A stretch of 64,000 nucleotides of DNA from Maniola hyperantus (GCF_902806685.2 NC_048538.1:11718001-11782000); one strand, 5' to 3'. Shown: positions 11,058 through 24,745, counted from the first letter of the stretch. The notes: generated from the letters alone by a model not told the origin. A program made the numbers and translations.

Positions 11058-14000
11058 TACTCGTATTATTATAGATAACATGATCATTAGCATTTTTATA
11101 GTAGAAATCGGTATAGACTGAACAGTGCGAAACACTTTAGAAGTAAAATTGTACTTAGATGTAATACGTAGAATATATAGCAGTAGTTGTGTAGCTACGC
11201 ACTAGGTAGGACTTAGTATTACCTATACAGAGATGTAGATTGGTAATAATTTAATTAATATAAAAATATTCATAGATCTAGGGACTAAAACCGAGTAGGT
11301 AGTGCACAATAGAGCCATAGAGAAATGTACCTACTGTAGGCAAATATAGCATAGATAGAGTTACCTAGTAGCATTAAACACGTAGATTCCCTTATAGTAG
11401 AGACGGGGATTCAGAGCATTTATCCCATTAAAAGTTGAAGGCTATGGTTAAAATTAAAAATTGACGTAAGAAAAATGTTGAATATTTTATTTTAGATCGG
11501 TTAATACTTATTAACTTCGTTCTATCCATCACTATTTTTGTGACAAGTTCAACGGATTTTCAATCACACGGCCAAACAGTGGGTGTCTTACCCTACGTTT
11601 GTCACACTACGTTGTTCTCCCTCGTAGTAGGTACCTACTAACTTCAATCAGAAAATAAGGATTATTAGCGGATGCTAACGTCCACCTTGCAGAATGTCTG
11701 ATGTTTTCCACCGCGCGAGATAATTAAATTACTAGTCGTCGTCATCTCAACCGATGGAAATCTGATGCTAGACATATAATATCTCTCCTAAGGATTTTCA
11801 CAAATCACGTCTTGTGGAATAATGATATTATCTAAAGATGATTTATATTAACCTTGATCACTTTTTCGTCGATATAAAAATATACCTACTATGCGTTAGC
11901 ACAGACGCTGTGCAACAGGCTGATAAGTTTAATAACGTATAACACAGTATTTTTACTAAATATTTATCCTGTTCAAATATATTATTATCAAATACAATAG
12001 ATAATGTAATAATGTAATTTTTTTAAAAAGTTAAGTACGTGAAAATATAACTTTAAATATTACATGGTCAACAAGAACGTTGATTGCTATAACACATTTG
12101 GTATGCATGTTTTTATTATCTTTACCTGTATTTAGGTATATTATTAATACCATGCAGATCCACATAACGCCAAAAACGGAGAAATATTATGTGATCAATG
12201 TTTTGATTATGTCTTTGCCAAGAAACGTAAACTTTTAAGTAGATTTTTGGCATACTTGTGATTTCTACCTCTATTTTTAGTAAAGAACTTTTTTGTAATC
12301 AAAAGTCTGCACTTACGTTGCAGCGGTTAATTAACAAGCTATTACTTACATCAAAGTTCATTCAAATTGTTTGAATCGCTGTCAAAAGAAAAAGTATATG
12401 TTTAGAGTGACAAAGACAAAGAAGCTTAAAATTACGTCGAATTAAAAATCTAGCGTTTTATTTTTATTTTTGCACTTTTCTTTCTAGCGGATAGACGGGA
12501 AATACGTGTTATTTCTATGTTAGGTATATTTACTACTTAAGTACCTTAAGACTAAGAATTGGGATAAATCAAATAAATCTCAGCTCATGATTGAAACTGG
12601 TACCTATTTTATGTTTCGTTCTTGGTTTTTTTTCTAATAAGTAGTTTTTTTCTTCAGCTATCTTGATATTTAGCCATTTTATCTGAAAAAATAAAATGAA
12701 TATTGAGAAAAAGTTAACAGCAACTGCAAACAAAAATTGAGCAATGCAGTAATAATTTTTTTGATCGAATTTATTGAAATATAAAACGATTAGCAACTTT
12801 TTTTAATGGACAAAATAACAAAATATAGGTAAAGCATAAAATAACAGAACGAAATCACTCTTATGAACCACGAAATAAAGACTGAATTCAATTTGACTAC
12901 ATCTGGATAACCTGGCGAAAGTTTAGTGAAGCTTAACAGCAATCCAATGTTTCTGTCCCAGTGAGGAGCAAACACGGCTAATGATGGAGTGGCGACAATG
13001 ATGATAGATGAAACTTATATCATACGCAGTTAGTCAAGATGTGATATATCATTCCCCCTTCCGATGCGTGAAACTTGCACTAAGTTACTGTTGCTATTGT
13101 GATCCGATTACAACTAATGTTATTGACAACCTTAGCTGTTTTGTTCCTCAAATGTAGTATAATAATAGTCGCAAGTTCTTTGTGTAACAGCGAATAACTT
13201 CTCGGATTTCACCATTTTTTAGAACATTTTAAGCCAATGGTTCATAATTCTGCAAAACAGGTAGACAATGATTATAACTATAAAATGTAGGTAAGTCCAC
13301 TCATGCGGAGCCGGGTTGAGTTTGTAAGTACACTTCAGACCGATTTCAACGTGCCACCTGGCCATGACTAATAGATAAATTAGGTTGGGTGCCTAAGCTA
13401 TAAGTTTAAAAAAAATTGCATGAGCTGTAGTGTAGGTACCTGTGCTATAATGTCTGTCGTTGGTTCAATCGAAAGATTTATTCTGAAGTTTGAGTCAGAG
13501 TAGGTAAAACATGTTTATGATTATGATTATTAAATATTTAGCCAGAAATGATGTTGTCTTTACCATATTCTAATATAGCGTAATAAAGTAAATTTATAAA
13601 AATTTTGACTTTACCTAAAAGTCCAATTAGGCAATTTAATGTTATCAAAAACAATAATGAACTCATCATTTCAAAATAATTCAAAAGAAAAATGCCTATT
13701 TTTAAACAAACCAGGAAGACTGATTTTAATTCCAGATTTCTTTCTGTTTCGAATAATTAGTAGCTCATTATTTTTGTCACAGGTAAAAAAATCTACCTAC
13801 TTCATCTTGATGACTGTAGTTTCGTATTTTTATACTATATGTTACTAATTTCACACTAATTGTTAGGGGCGGTGTCTTTATCCAATTATCAGAAGGGTAG
13901 GTATAGTGTTTGGCAGTTTTAGTATAGTTATCGGTTCATTGGCTCTATAGATGGGCCATTTCACAGGTAGCATGCGAAAAATTAAGTGAAAAGCCTTTTC

Positions 14001-15035
14001 ATATGTAACACTTGCTACTTACTTAAACCTTTAAGTACCCTGGGAAAAATCAGGAGGCAAATTTCCATAAAAATTATTACATATAATCCCGCTCTATCGT
14101 TTAAATTTCACTAGCACATAGTGATCAACTCGAGCTAAGATGCTAAAGAGCGCTTTAACGAGAACACTTGAATCGCTGCGTGTTAGAAAGGAAAACATCT
14201 ATATAAATTAATGTAACAAACAATTATTGTCTGAGAAGCCCACAAAAATCAGCCGGGTACCTATTCCCTTACCTTTTTGTACATCACAATTTCCCTTCAT
14301 ATTTTTCGCTTTTTACCATTATTTAAAGTAGGTACTAATCCTTTACTTTTTTTTATTAACAAATCTAACCGAATCATTTTTTCTAATTGCCTCATGTCCG
14401 AAAATTAACTCATAATACGCGGTAATACGAATATTGTAAGAGAAGCAAAATGTGCCTGGAAAAGACCTCTTAAACACGGCCTGGAATAATGATAGAATAA
14501 TATGCCGTCAAAGATAAGTTAATTATGGTGTTTAGCTAAACGGATCGTTTGAACGCGAGGCTCACTCGTGGTATTTGTTTTCTAATTGACCGCTCTGTAT
14601 AATTGAATATAAAACAAGACCGCCGCCTTAAGCTGTTTGACGAAGTAATAGTTGTTCTTGTTGTAATTACTTGTAGTTTGTTTAGAAGGTTATTATTACT
14701 GCTGCTTCCCCGGAGAGCTAGGGGTTGCTCTTTACTAATTCAACGCCTAACATGCGCCATATATCTATACTTAATGCCGATTAGCGGTGGTCTTGCTTTT
14801 ATGTTCATTCATTAGGTAGGATATTTATTGTAATGGCCGTGCTCGAAGTAGTTTAGTGTACGCAGGTGAACCTAAGTTCGCAGCCAAATTTTTATATTAA
14901 CGATTCTAACATTAACTAATTTATTTATCAGCTTTTGTATCTAGCTCTTATTTCATACCCAGAAAAAAACTATTCTACTTTATAATGTTACTAGATGACA
15001 TGCACGATTTTGTCTGTATATGTTCGGATGTAAAA
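11058..15035. other. Long stretch without gene or clear repeat
   Basis: About 4 kb of AT-rich DNA. Frames at 12569, 12790, 13639 and 14603 are short, low-complexity and unrecognised. Confidence 0.6.
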
Positions 15036-15232
15036 ACCTGGTAGAAACTTTAATTTTCCGGGTTAAAAAGTAGCCACTTTTCACTTTCCAGGTCTTCAAC
15101 TATGTAGTTGAAGACCTGGAAAGGACCTGGAAATGCATGTCCATGGAAAAAATCAAGACGATCAGTTGCTCCGTTGCGGTTTAACTGAAGGACAAACTAA
15201 CAAACAAACACGTTTGCATTTATGTTATTAAT
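15036..15232 (-). mobile_element. Degenerate Lep1-like Helitron carrying a perfect palindrome
   Basis: AAACTTTAATTTTCCGGGTT, AAAAAGTAGCC and CAAACACGTTTGCATTTATG fit the family in minus orientation. A 40-base palindrome (15084-15123) replaces the middle. Confidence 0.65.
15084..15123. repeat. Perfect inverted repeat, 19-bp arms
   Basis: CTTTCCAGGTCTTCAACTA is followed by TG and its exact reverse complement. It would form a strong hairpin. It sits at the point in the Helitron where CTATGTCC is normally found. Confidence 0.9.
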
Positions 15233-16499
15233 AGTGACGAATCGTTATAGTCCAAATAATACTTTTTTGTCATTCACTATAATTCATTTTGTAACTTAAG
15301 AATACTGCTTGGACATAAAATTACCGACAAGCCATCAATAATTACCCTATGGATTCTTTTTCAAAACCCATACTTGTCGCATTTGGATACAGTCAATGAC
15401 ATTATATCATGATAGGTACATTATATTTCATGGCATAATATAAAATTCGTGCTCTAAGATGATAAGACGGAAGATATAAAACGTACAAAAGTAGAAAAGA
15501 GATAATGCTCTAAAGGGATTCTTATTTCTTTGCTTAGTAGAGTGCTTGGAGTAGGTTCACATAATTTTTGAGTTTAAGTTTGCCATTAAATGAACACTAT
15601 AGATAAGTATTGCTTGAAAATATTACATCGATATTTTAACAAGTAAAGCTTTAGAAGTATTCAACTTTCTACCTGGTATAACATCAATCAAATTTTATCC
15701 CGTAGATTAAGCATTCAAAGTAATCCTAAGGTAAAATGTAGCCATATTAAAACTTTGTTCGCCGGCCACTCTATTGGAATATTTCCTTGATCACATATAA
15801 TTAATCGTATTAACATATTTTAACTCGTACTAGAGTTGAACTCGAGTACTCTCACCTCAACGCAAACTTTCATACTTATGTAGTTTCAATACAGTTGTGA
15901 ACTTTCTCTATGATGGTAGAACATTAATTACGAGATGAGAGAAGCCGAATAGGACGCTGTATGAAAGTTAAATGCGTAGATTTACGATCAACCCTTTCAT
16001 TAAACAGGTATTAAGGAGACAGATAAGTCTATAGATCACACATTTGCTCATATAACTTTGCGGACTTTGAATGGAAGCGTCATGCGAATAATTGTAATTA
16101 TTGAACATCTATACCTCTCCTTAAATAATTTTACAAGATTATAACCAAGCGAAACGAGGTATTTGAGTCTACTTGGGTAATCTGTATCATAATTGTCCGA
16201 CCGGTCCATCTGTCAGGGTTTTACATCCTCCGAATTAAGGATCTATTTTTTTTTTATTTGCAAATACTCGTAATTGCAGAGGACCAAAGCTGAACCAAAT
16301 ACATTAAAATAACATTTAACAAATAAAATAAAATTATGGAAATTAATTTGTGTGGTGGTATTTTAGATTTCTAACAAGGTACAAAATAAGTGGCCTAAAC
16401 TTAAAGGACGTGAGGATTCAGTATGAACTAGTTTAATTTGACTTTAAAGTAACTTTACATTGATATAAGCATGCATGATTTCCCTAATCGTTGACTACT
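15233..16499. other. No gene seen
   Basis: AT-rich non-coding DNA between a Helitron and a MITE. Confidence 0.6.
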
Positions 16500-16790
16500 G
16501 TACGCTTAGTACGAGATTTTATGTCTCACCAACAATGACAGTATTCGAGTGTCGAAACACTTTCCGAATTAGAGTAAACTGGATCTTAATGCCTTGTTTA
16601 ACGCTCAAGTTCGTCTACACATCTACAGCCAGCGCTTCCAAGCGGAAACGTTACGAAATTAAAATCAGTGGCATTGAATTTTTGACTTCAGTTCAAGGCA
16701 CTTTAGATCCATTTTACTTTGACGGTATGTGTTTCGACTCTCGAATTCTAGCAACGTTTGGCGAGACGTAAAATCTTATACTAAGCGTAC
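16500..16790. mobile_element. MITE with about 65-bp terminal inverted repeats, copy 1
   Basis: GTACGCTTAGTACGAGATTT at the left mirrors AAATCTTATACTAAGCGTAC at the right. Pairing runs on through GTCTCACCAAC and TTCGAGTGTCGAAACAC. No target duplication could be fixed. A diverged relative is at 37020. Confidence 0.82.
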
Positions 16791-17014
16791 TGTTGAGCTG
16801 TAGAGTAGACCTCTACAGTCGTAAGCAGGCGCGTAGCTGCACCTACGAGTAGGTCTGTAGCTGTACGAATGTAAGCTTCTGGTCGCTTTACGTGTACTTA
16901 CGTGTGTTGTAAATAATAAATAATAATAATAAATAAATAATGTTTTTTAAAGTTACAGATGTGAAATCAACATATTTTAGGTCGTCAGCTTTAAATAATA
17001 AAAATTGTTGTGGA

Positions 17015-17243
17015 AAATCCCCTCTAAATGTGGTAAAATAGGGGATTATTGTTATTATTAACTTGAAGTTTCGAAGGTAGGTTCTATCTAGAGGTACCTC
17101 AGCTAAGATTTTTTACGAAAATCTTACGGGTCTAAAGGGGTAAAATGAGGGTTGAATGGTTACAAGAAAGTCCTATTGTTTTGCCAAAATAATGCCATTT
17201 GTTTCCTGTAGGCCACGCGGGTGAAGCCGCGGGCAGAAGCTAG
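17015..17243 (+). mobile_element. Helitron-like remnant
   Basis: The 3' end GGCCACGCGGGTGAAGCCGC then GGGCAGAAGCTAG/T is a Helitron terminus. The left limit is uncertain; AAAATCCCCTCTAAATG and GGGGTAAAATGAGGG resemble the family core. Confidence 0.55.
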
Positions 17244-18329
17244 TATTACTATAATTTTATCGCTTAAACGCTGTTAGCATCACTTACCGTATCAAAAACG
17301 GCACCTAACTGTATGCACACCAAAGTGTACAAGGAATAATTTATAAACTTAATGAAAAATTTTAGCGATGCACGATAGACGACTTTTATTTTGCTTTACA
17401 CTTACAAAGAGCAATCGATTTTAGAGTTCGCTGGATTGAAAATTATAGGAGAGCCTTAGAGGAGATGGGTGCGGGTGCGGTTCGTGAGCCGCCAATGCGC
17501 TTGTCTTCGGTTCAGGTTGGGCTTTCTTTAATTGGCGACGGCTCCGCTGCCGCACGCTTATTGCATCTCCCGCCCGCAGCGTCGCGACGTCCACAATATT
17601 GCCTCCATTCGACCTTTAAGCAAATACAATTTCACAGTCGGTAAATAAATACCTTCATAGGTGAATCTTGGATGCTTCCTTTCCGAAACAAAAGGTCTGA
17701 AAGAAATTCAATTTTTATCGAACGGCGAAGTAGATTACTATCGGTGCTCGTACTTTATTCAGAACGTTTTGGGGAAATTTGTGCGTGATAAAAACTAATC
17801 CTTCAGCGGTTGTCAGGAGACATCGTATCAGGCTTTCTTTATTCATAGTCGTGCCCTGTACACCGGGGTTGAATGGATAATAGAATATCACATTACATAG
17901 TTTTTATTTTGACGAGTGTATGCCAAGAAAGTTGCGTGACGTTAGAATTTATATCATGGGACCTTTCAAATAATAATGAGGTCGTCCTGTTCGATATCGT
18001 GGCCTGATCTATTCCGCAGTAATCGGGGACGATCCTTTTGTACTTTACCATAATACATATCGATGTTATTTGGGAAAACTTTATTGACTCGTGTAACGTA
18101 TTATATATACCTGACAATAAAAACTTTCCTTATAAATAATCGTATTTTGTTTTGTTGAAATAAAAAACAGTCTACAAGAAAATAATAGCCTCATGCATGC
18201 GAAACCAATAATTAATCTATGGCCTCATGTTTAAATGTTTACATTAGGTGTAACAGGTTATATTCCCTTATATTTTCAAAATTTTGCCTGACAAACCAGT
18301 AATTTTAAAACAAAATAAAATCTGTAATA
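17244..18329. other. Non-coding, with a GC-richer block at 17450-17600
   Basis: The block (GGTGCGGGTGCGGTTCGTGA, GGCGACGGCTCCGCTGCCGC) is unlike its surroundings and not repeated in the window. It may be a conserved non-coding element. No gene is supported. Confidence 0.4.
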
Positions 18330-18553
18330 TCAGAACCCTTAGTAAGAATGCGAAAGTGTGTTTGTTTGTTGGTTTATTGGTTGGTCCTTCAATCACGTCG
18401 CAACGGTGCAACGGGATGACGTGATTTTTTGCAGGGGTGTAGACCAAGACCTGGAGATACATAGGCTACTTTTTATCCCGGAAAATGAAAGAGTTCCCAC
18501 GGAATTTTTAGAAAACCTAATTCCACGCGGAGGAAGTTGCGGGCATGAGCTAG
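18330..18553 (+). mobile_element. Lep1-like Helitron, plus orientation
   Basis: GCGAAAGTGTGTTTGTTTGT near the left, CTTTTTATCCCGGAAAATGA in the middle and CGGGCATGAGCTAG before T at the right. The first bases are diverged. Confidence 0.8.
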
Positions 18554-18845
18554 TAATATAATATGAAAGGGTTACTAATTAGATAGAGATAAATTTTAGG
18601 CAATTTTAGTATACAAATTGTAGGTAGCTAATTGAAACTTTTAATAAATTATAACGTAAATTTCGTTATAATACAAGACCGTAATTATTAATAACCAAGC
18701 TTAAGAGTATTTCATCTTTCGCCACATTTTACCTTGTGCTATGTAATTTATTTCAGCGAGGTTTTACAATTGAAGTGATTTTAATATTTCGTGACTTGAA
18801 CGTAAAACGGTAAAATATGGATGTTATCTACATATAACATACTTT

Positions 18846-18966
18846 CTAAATAATATCTGTCCCGGCTTTACTCACGTGTGTAGTCGACGTTAGCCCGACT
18901 AGTTTCGAACCCATACGGGGTCCTTTTTCAGGGAGTTTTCAAGGGAGGGAGTCAGATATTATTTAG
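18846..18966. mobile_element. Small MITE, CTAAATAATATCTG ends
   Basis: CTAAATAATATCTG at the left mirrors CAGATATTATTTAG at the right. The inside is GC-richer (CGTGTGTAGTCGACGTTAGC, CATACGGGGTCCTTTTTCAG). 121 bp. Confidence 0.72.
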
Positions 18967-21900
18967 AATGGAAATCACTCACGGTAGTTTAAACGCTAAT
19001 ATAACATACTTAACTACAAAGATATTTCAAAATACTGCCTAGGTATTTTTTGACAAAAGTATTTCCTAAACATTTGTCCTATTATTATTATTTCAGAATC
19101 TCTATTATAATATGAAATGAATGAATTATTATCAACCCGAAATAGTTTTAATGCTACGTACCTACGAGTTTTTTCTTACCAAAACAACCTATAGAAATTG
19201 AATAAACCCACTTTAATTCTCGTTGATAAATTCGCAAACACAAATAAAATATATGGTTATATTGAAAAAAAAAAAAAAAAGCTATTATTAATTTTTGTGA
19301 TCCAAACATTTAAACTTTATCGAAACCAAACACGAAACTATTTTGGATACGTTATGTATCCATGTGGTATGGTATGTTTTTCTTATCGATACGTGGAATA
19401 GCAGACCCCGACGGATAACTCTATATCGTGATGTTACAGTAATGGGTGTCGAGAGCTCACATCTGCAACACCAGTGCGGACGGCTTAAGCCTATTGTCGT
19501 GGCCAGAACGACGCATCACAGATTCTGGCCACGGACTACTCCTCCAGTTTATTGTAATTTACAAACTGACGGAGGGTTTGCTTTTATTGTTCCCGTATAC
19601 GTTTGTTCAACGATTACTTGTATTTTCTACCCGATTTCGATACATTCATGTGCTTTGAATTATTTATAAAAGAATTGTGTTATAACAATAATTTACTTTA
19701 AATATACCTATACTAAATAGGAGTAACATTAATAACCTTCAATGAATTTCTCAAACTGTAGTGGTTATTTGGACTGTACATAAGGGATGTTTTTGATCTA
19801 AACAATTTTTCAAATCGCATTTAATGACCGATTGTAATTATAAAATTATTTATGATAATTAAAGTAATATAAATAATCGGTTTCTTACACTTAAATATAA
19901 TGTTATACGTAGATTATTTTGTGATATCACAAAAATGTTATTTTTGTAAGATACTATCGATAATAACAAATGAGAATTACTAAAGATAACTACAATTTTT
20001 GGTGCACAATTAGTAAAAATAAATAAAATTACAGTAACTGACTGTTTTTGTAAGCTTTACCTACTCGTAGAATCACTAAAATTAAGAGCGGTCGATCTGG
20101 CTTTACATATTTCATAAATTTTGTTCATAAGTCTACTGGGTATTCACGAACCATATTATTGTGAACTGTTGTATCCAGTACACTTAAGAGTATAAAATAA
20201 TGCGAGGCAAAATTATATGATTTTATAATCTAGCGTATATCAATGTCAGTGGAAAGACTGCGCTAATGGCATAAATTGCAAACGCTACACGAAAGTCACC
20301 ACAAAATTTTACGCAGCTATTCGTAGTTCACAATTTTCAAATTCAGTTTCTCATTTTCCGCCTGACCAGAGTAGGTTTGAGCATTATTTGTTTCAGCTGT
20401 TAGGGAAATTTTCGTAATTAAAAATGATTCAAATATTTTAGATTTAAAATTGACTATCTAAACAATTGCACTCTTATTAAATGCTAAGTGAATCTTTTTG
20501 TTTATTCGTAACATTTTGTCAAAATATGAAAAATGTATTCTAGATTTTTAACTTTCGGCCCATTGTTGAATATTTACATTAGAATAGGCTTAAAGAAAGA
20601 AAAGTTATCAGGTACTAAATTTTTCTCAGTATCATACGTAATACATTACAGTAGACAAAGATTTTAGAAAATCAAACGAAGTAATATTAGACTATTAAAA
20701 AGGCAAAAAAATAACTTATTTCTTTAAAATATGTTACTTGCCCAGGTATGACAAAAATATTAGGTCTACTCCAATAGTATCTAATCGTTTCATGATTACT
20801 GGCTCAAAAATGTTAGGTAGGGGGAAGCCAGGTATACTACGATAAATATTTCTACACGGCTTACTTGTTTATTATTTGTAAATCTACAATTTTGCCCCGA
20901 CGAAAATAGAGCCTTAACCACGTTAATATTTCATGGAATATTCAAACTATATCCTCTAAAGACAGGACCAGGGGGCTATTACAATGCATTGAGCAGTCTG
21001 AGCGAGTGACAGGGCCGGGAAGCGGAGCAAGGCGGGTTCGTTATAGCGTCATATCAATCACTATTGCCGCGAAGCAGCTCGATCCCTTGGCACTTGGCCT
21101 AGATTCGAAATTACACAAATTTACGTAGTGGGCCTAACCGCCGGCGTTAGCCGAGCTCGGGGATTAGGCGTTCGGCGCGGCTTACAACGGATAGCCAAAC
21201 CCCAATACCACGCTCAGCCGACCCGATCCAAGAAAGATTTCCCTTTCTATTTTTCCATTCCATTTACGACTCTTAAATGAATGCTTGTCAACGCTACGCC
21301 GAGACCGTTAATAGGCAAGTTAATAAGTAGAAAAGTTTGAATAAACTCCTCTTAGCTCCTCAATATGGCGGCCATCAAAGCGAGTGTCTACTTTAGTGAA
21401 GTTACCGCTAAGTAGGATTTGTGTTAGGACTTATGCTCCTCGAAAGGGATTATAGAAATATTATATTGACTACATATTCAGGGAAGTTAATTAGGTAGCT
21501 GCTTTGTAAATATGATGATTTAATATTAAATAAGTACCTAGCTATTTTAAACTTTACTTTTAAATAAATTTGCTTTTGATTTTAATTTTAATAACGTAAT
21601 AATATAACTTAGAGACTTAACTTAGTTTTCGTTACAGATATTTGAATAAAGGAGAAAATACCTACCTAAATATTTAAATTCAGCTATGTTGTTAAGTTAA
21701 AGCTATGCATATTAACCGACCAATTTATGTACAGCATGGGACAGAACGGCGGAAAATCGCATTAGTTAGCGCCGAGCAAAAATTCATTTCTGTGCCAATT
21801 TTAAGATATCTAAAGAAACAAGTGCATGCATTCGCAAGAGCAAACTGAGCAAACATCCGTTATAAAACGCATTTTTTTAAACATAAAGTTTATATAAATG

Positions 21901-22229
21901 CAATAAAAAAACTTGTACAAGCACTGTTCAAGAAACACAGGCTTCGTGCAAGTTTTTATGGTGTGTTTTATGTAAACATGCGTAGTACCCTTTCACTTAT
22001 AACTCTCAGCGCGGTTCTTGATACAGGCTTGTCCCTAATTCCTACTTAATTAGTGTCACGCAAGTTCTCTAATCCGAGGCTGGAGGATACGCCTGTTCTT
22101 AAAATGGAGATTAGTCGAAATAACTCGAACTACACTATCCGCTCGTTTGTAAAGCCACCTCCACACTATGATTCAAAAACCATCATCGCAAAAAAAAAAA
22201 GTAGCTAACATCTAAATATGCATGCAATC
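18967..22229. other. Non-coding, with a GC-richer block at 21000-21240
   Basis: Mostly AT-rich. The block holds AACCGCCGGCGTTAGCCGAG and TTCGGCGCGGCTTACAACGG and has no coding frame; possible enhancer or conserved element. A short hairpin at 19498 is listed separately. Confidence 0.45.
19498..19533. repeat. Short hairpin, 11-bp arms
   Basis: CGTGGCCAGAA and TTCTGGCCACG are separated by a 14-base loop. Too short to call a microRNA. Confidence 0.6.
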
Positions 22230-22290
22230 ACACACTCCCACCTACACACACACACATACACACACGCAAACACAAGCATACACACACACT
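22230..22290. repeat. (AC)n-rich microsatellite
   Basis: Imperfect CA repeat (CACACACACATACACACACG and similar) over about 60 bases. Confidence 0.85.
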
Positions 22291-22453
22291 GTTGTAATTT
22301 TATTATTGTATTATACCTACATTTATTCTGAATCTATTCTGTTAAAATTGTTTTTTTAATTATAATTTTAAGTAATCTCTTTTAGCCTTCTGTTAAAACA
22401 AGATTTAAATTTAAATAATAATTATGTATTTACGCTGTTTATTACTTTCAAAT

Positions 22454-22481
22454 AAACAAAATAAAATAAAATAAAATAAAT
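22454..22481. repeat. (AAAAT)n microsatellite
   Basis: About five units of the pentamer AAAAT (AAACAAAATAAAATAAAATA...). Confidence 0.85.
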
Positions 22482-22574
22482 TCTAATTAATGCTTTTTAC
22501 CTTAGATCATTCTGATACATTAATCAGAAATTGTGAGAAATAGCATTAAGTTCCTTTCTAAGATGTATTTGTAC

Positions 22575-22652
22575 CCTTCTATATTCTATTGTATGTCGTA
22601 TTATTTTACTGCATATATTAGTGCAATAAAGATTTCTAAATGAATAAATAAA
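22575..22652 (+). mobile_element. Possible LINE 3' tail
   Basis: ATTGTATGTCGTATTATTTT then GTGCAATAAAGATTTCTAAA and AATAAATAAAA resembles the 3' end of CR1/Jockey-type LINEs (GCAATAAAG plus a short A-rich repeat). No coding part is left. Confidence 0.4.
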
Positions 22653-24539
22653 AAATATTCCCTCAATTTTAGCAATAAAAATAGTTTACCCATTTCAACC
22701 CTTCCAAGGTAAAGACTGAAATTGGGAATTAGAATTTCAAATGTGCTCGTATATTCCTTTACGTAACCTTATTATTGCTTAACATTTCAAAGCATAACAA
22801 TATTTATGAGCCCTGTAGCAGCGTGTCGGCACGAAGAGTCAACTGCGACGAGGAATTCTAAAAGAACTAAACATAAACATAGTATTTTGTGAACGGAACT
22901 CCTTCCGTGGTCGCGTACGACGGATGTGCAGCGAAACGCTTGCATACTGAGTATTCGTGCCTAAAAGACACTGCGGACTTCACTCCGCCTACAGCGGCTT
23001 ACACGAAACTTAAATATACCACCTTAATCTGCGACAAACCGTACGAAACCGGAACATTAGTCTGCTGGCTTTTAGGCTTAATGCTGCGTTGAACAAACAC
23101 CAAAGCTTTTTGGAGCAAGCCAACACACGCTCCTCTAATGCCACTTTAAAATGGCTCAATCAGTAAAAATAATTTTATGCAACGATATTCCTGGAAAAAA
23201 TTAATCAACTCCCGACAAGTTAAAACCCACAACGTTTCATTCCTTGTTAATCTCATTAAAATTTTAATCATAATTTTCTACCGTATCGAACGTCAGGAAA
23301 TTATTTCTAGACTGTCCCCCGACGTGTCTGTCGACAAATTAGTTGCGTTACGGATTTATTCGTGTCAATTTACGAGCGATTTTATTTTCAACGAGACATC
23401 AAACATTATCGAGGGCCCCAATAGGAGTTGCCCAAGCGCCTGTTTACAAATAAGAAACATCGAGGAGACGAGTGCGTAATAAATTTTATAACGCGGAATC
23501 GATTCAGATTCGTAACGTAATAATAATATATTGGTTCGAATATCGGAATGTTTCGGTGCGCTCGGCCCGCATCTCAAAATAGACCCTCATCAAAGACAAG
23601 CAGTTTTGCAGCTGTAAATCCATTTCAGTGTTGCTTGTCCGCATTATAAATTGGAGCGCAGTGTGTACATGTGCAAGTTTGCTTGGTTGGTATTTATACA
23701 GTGGGAGCGGGGCGTCGCGACTCGTCCTGTGACCCCCGCTCCTATATCATCCACATTCGTTTGTGTTTTCTATTAACGTGTCCGAAATACTATTAGCCCA
23801 ACTAGATGGACGATGTAATTTAATTGTATACATTTCCCAAATTAGAGGCGAACTTAGCAGTAAGTATTCGCGAACTAAGCAGTCTACGCTATTTATTTTA
23901 CGACTAGCTTATACCCGGTATGTTTATGCGATACTTTGCAACTCGTAAGCTACCTTCACGCAAGTGCCGAAAATAACTGTACCTGCATAGTTTTTATTCA
24001 ATTGGATGAATAATTTGCAAACGCATAGATAACAAACAAACGGACAGACAGACAAACATAAAATTTGAATATATAAAGCCACTATGATATTCATGTAGTT
24101 AAATCAAGGCATCTGTGTAGTGAGCTGCGTGATATAACCATGATAACATATTTTTAAACTTCATTAATCTTTGCAATCTCAAAATTGTGAACCCCAAAAC
24201 GAATAATAAATCTCATTTAGAATGCCTTATAAAGTATTTAAAGGTTTCTATTACAATTTCACACCTACTTAGCAAGAAAAAAGGTATTTAAATTAAACTT
24301 ATAGCCCTTAGAGAATATAAGAGGATTAGGCCGCCGACGAGCGTTTAAAGCAACATTTTTCATTATTAAAATAATAATTCCATTTGAATTTTTAATATAA
24401 CCGGGAGTGGGTATTTTATTTTACAATGTCGGCAGCCTCACTAAGTACTCGTGTATGATAATTCGAGTCAGATTGCATTTGAGGAAACGCGGGCTCCGCT
24501 AAGCACTAGACGACCGCACTGCATAGATTTGCATTTTAC
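22653..24539. other. Non-coding; 22800-23760 looks like single-copy sequence of balanced composition
   Basis: Frames at 22889 and 23177 have no recognisable domain. The 23300-23580 part is less AT-rich and may be a conserved non-coding element. A degraded GGACAGACAGACAAACAT repeat piece lies at about 24040. Confidence 0.4.
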
Positions 24540-24745
24540 GGTTTTGATACGTGAGCGAATATTCAGTGCGGTGTCGGCGTAGGTATCTTTTCAATTCGAC
24601 GCGGCGAGCGCCGAGTGGCCGCTCGAGAGCGCTCCACAACCGGCGCGTGCTCGAGTGCCCGTGCCGCTGCGCCTGCGCAGTGCTCCCTCCCGCCCGCTCC
24701 CACCGCGACCCGCTTCGCTCGTCAGAAGGTTATTACAATTAACTG
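24540..24745. promoter_or_regulatory. Small GC-rich block: candidate second promoter
   Basis: About 200 GC-rich bases lie inside AT-rich DNA. ATTCAGTGCG at 24561 matches the arthropod initiator (TCAGT). TGCGCCTGCGCA at 24668-24679 resembles the NRF-1/Erect-wing palindrome, common in CpG promoters. No coding frame with a proper ATG start fits. It could be an internal promoter of the gene that owns the exon at 43397, or an unrelated GC-rich element. Confidence 0.35.

Noticed and set aside
16475..16771. 98-codon open frame
   Set aside because: It lies almost wholly inside a long-TIR MITE and has no recognisable content.
19498..19533. MicroRNA precursor
   Set aside because: The 11-bp stem is far too short for a Drosha substrate.
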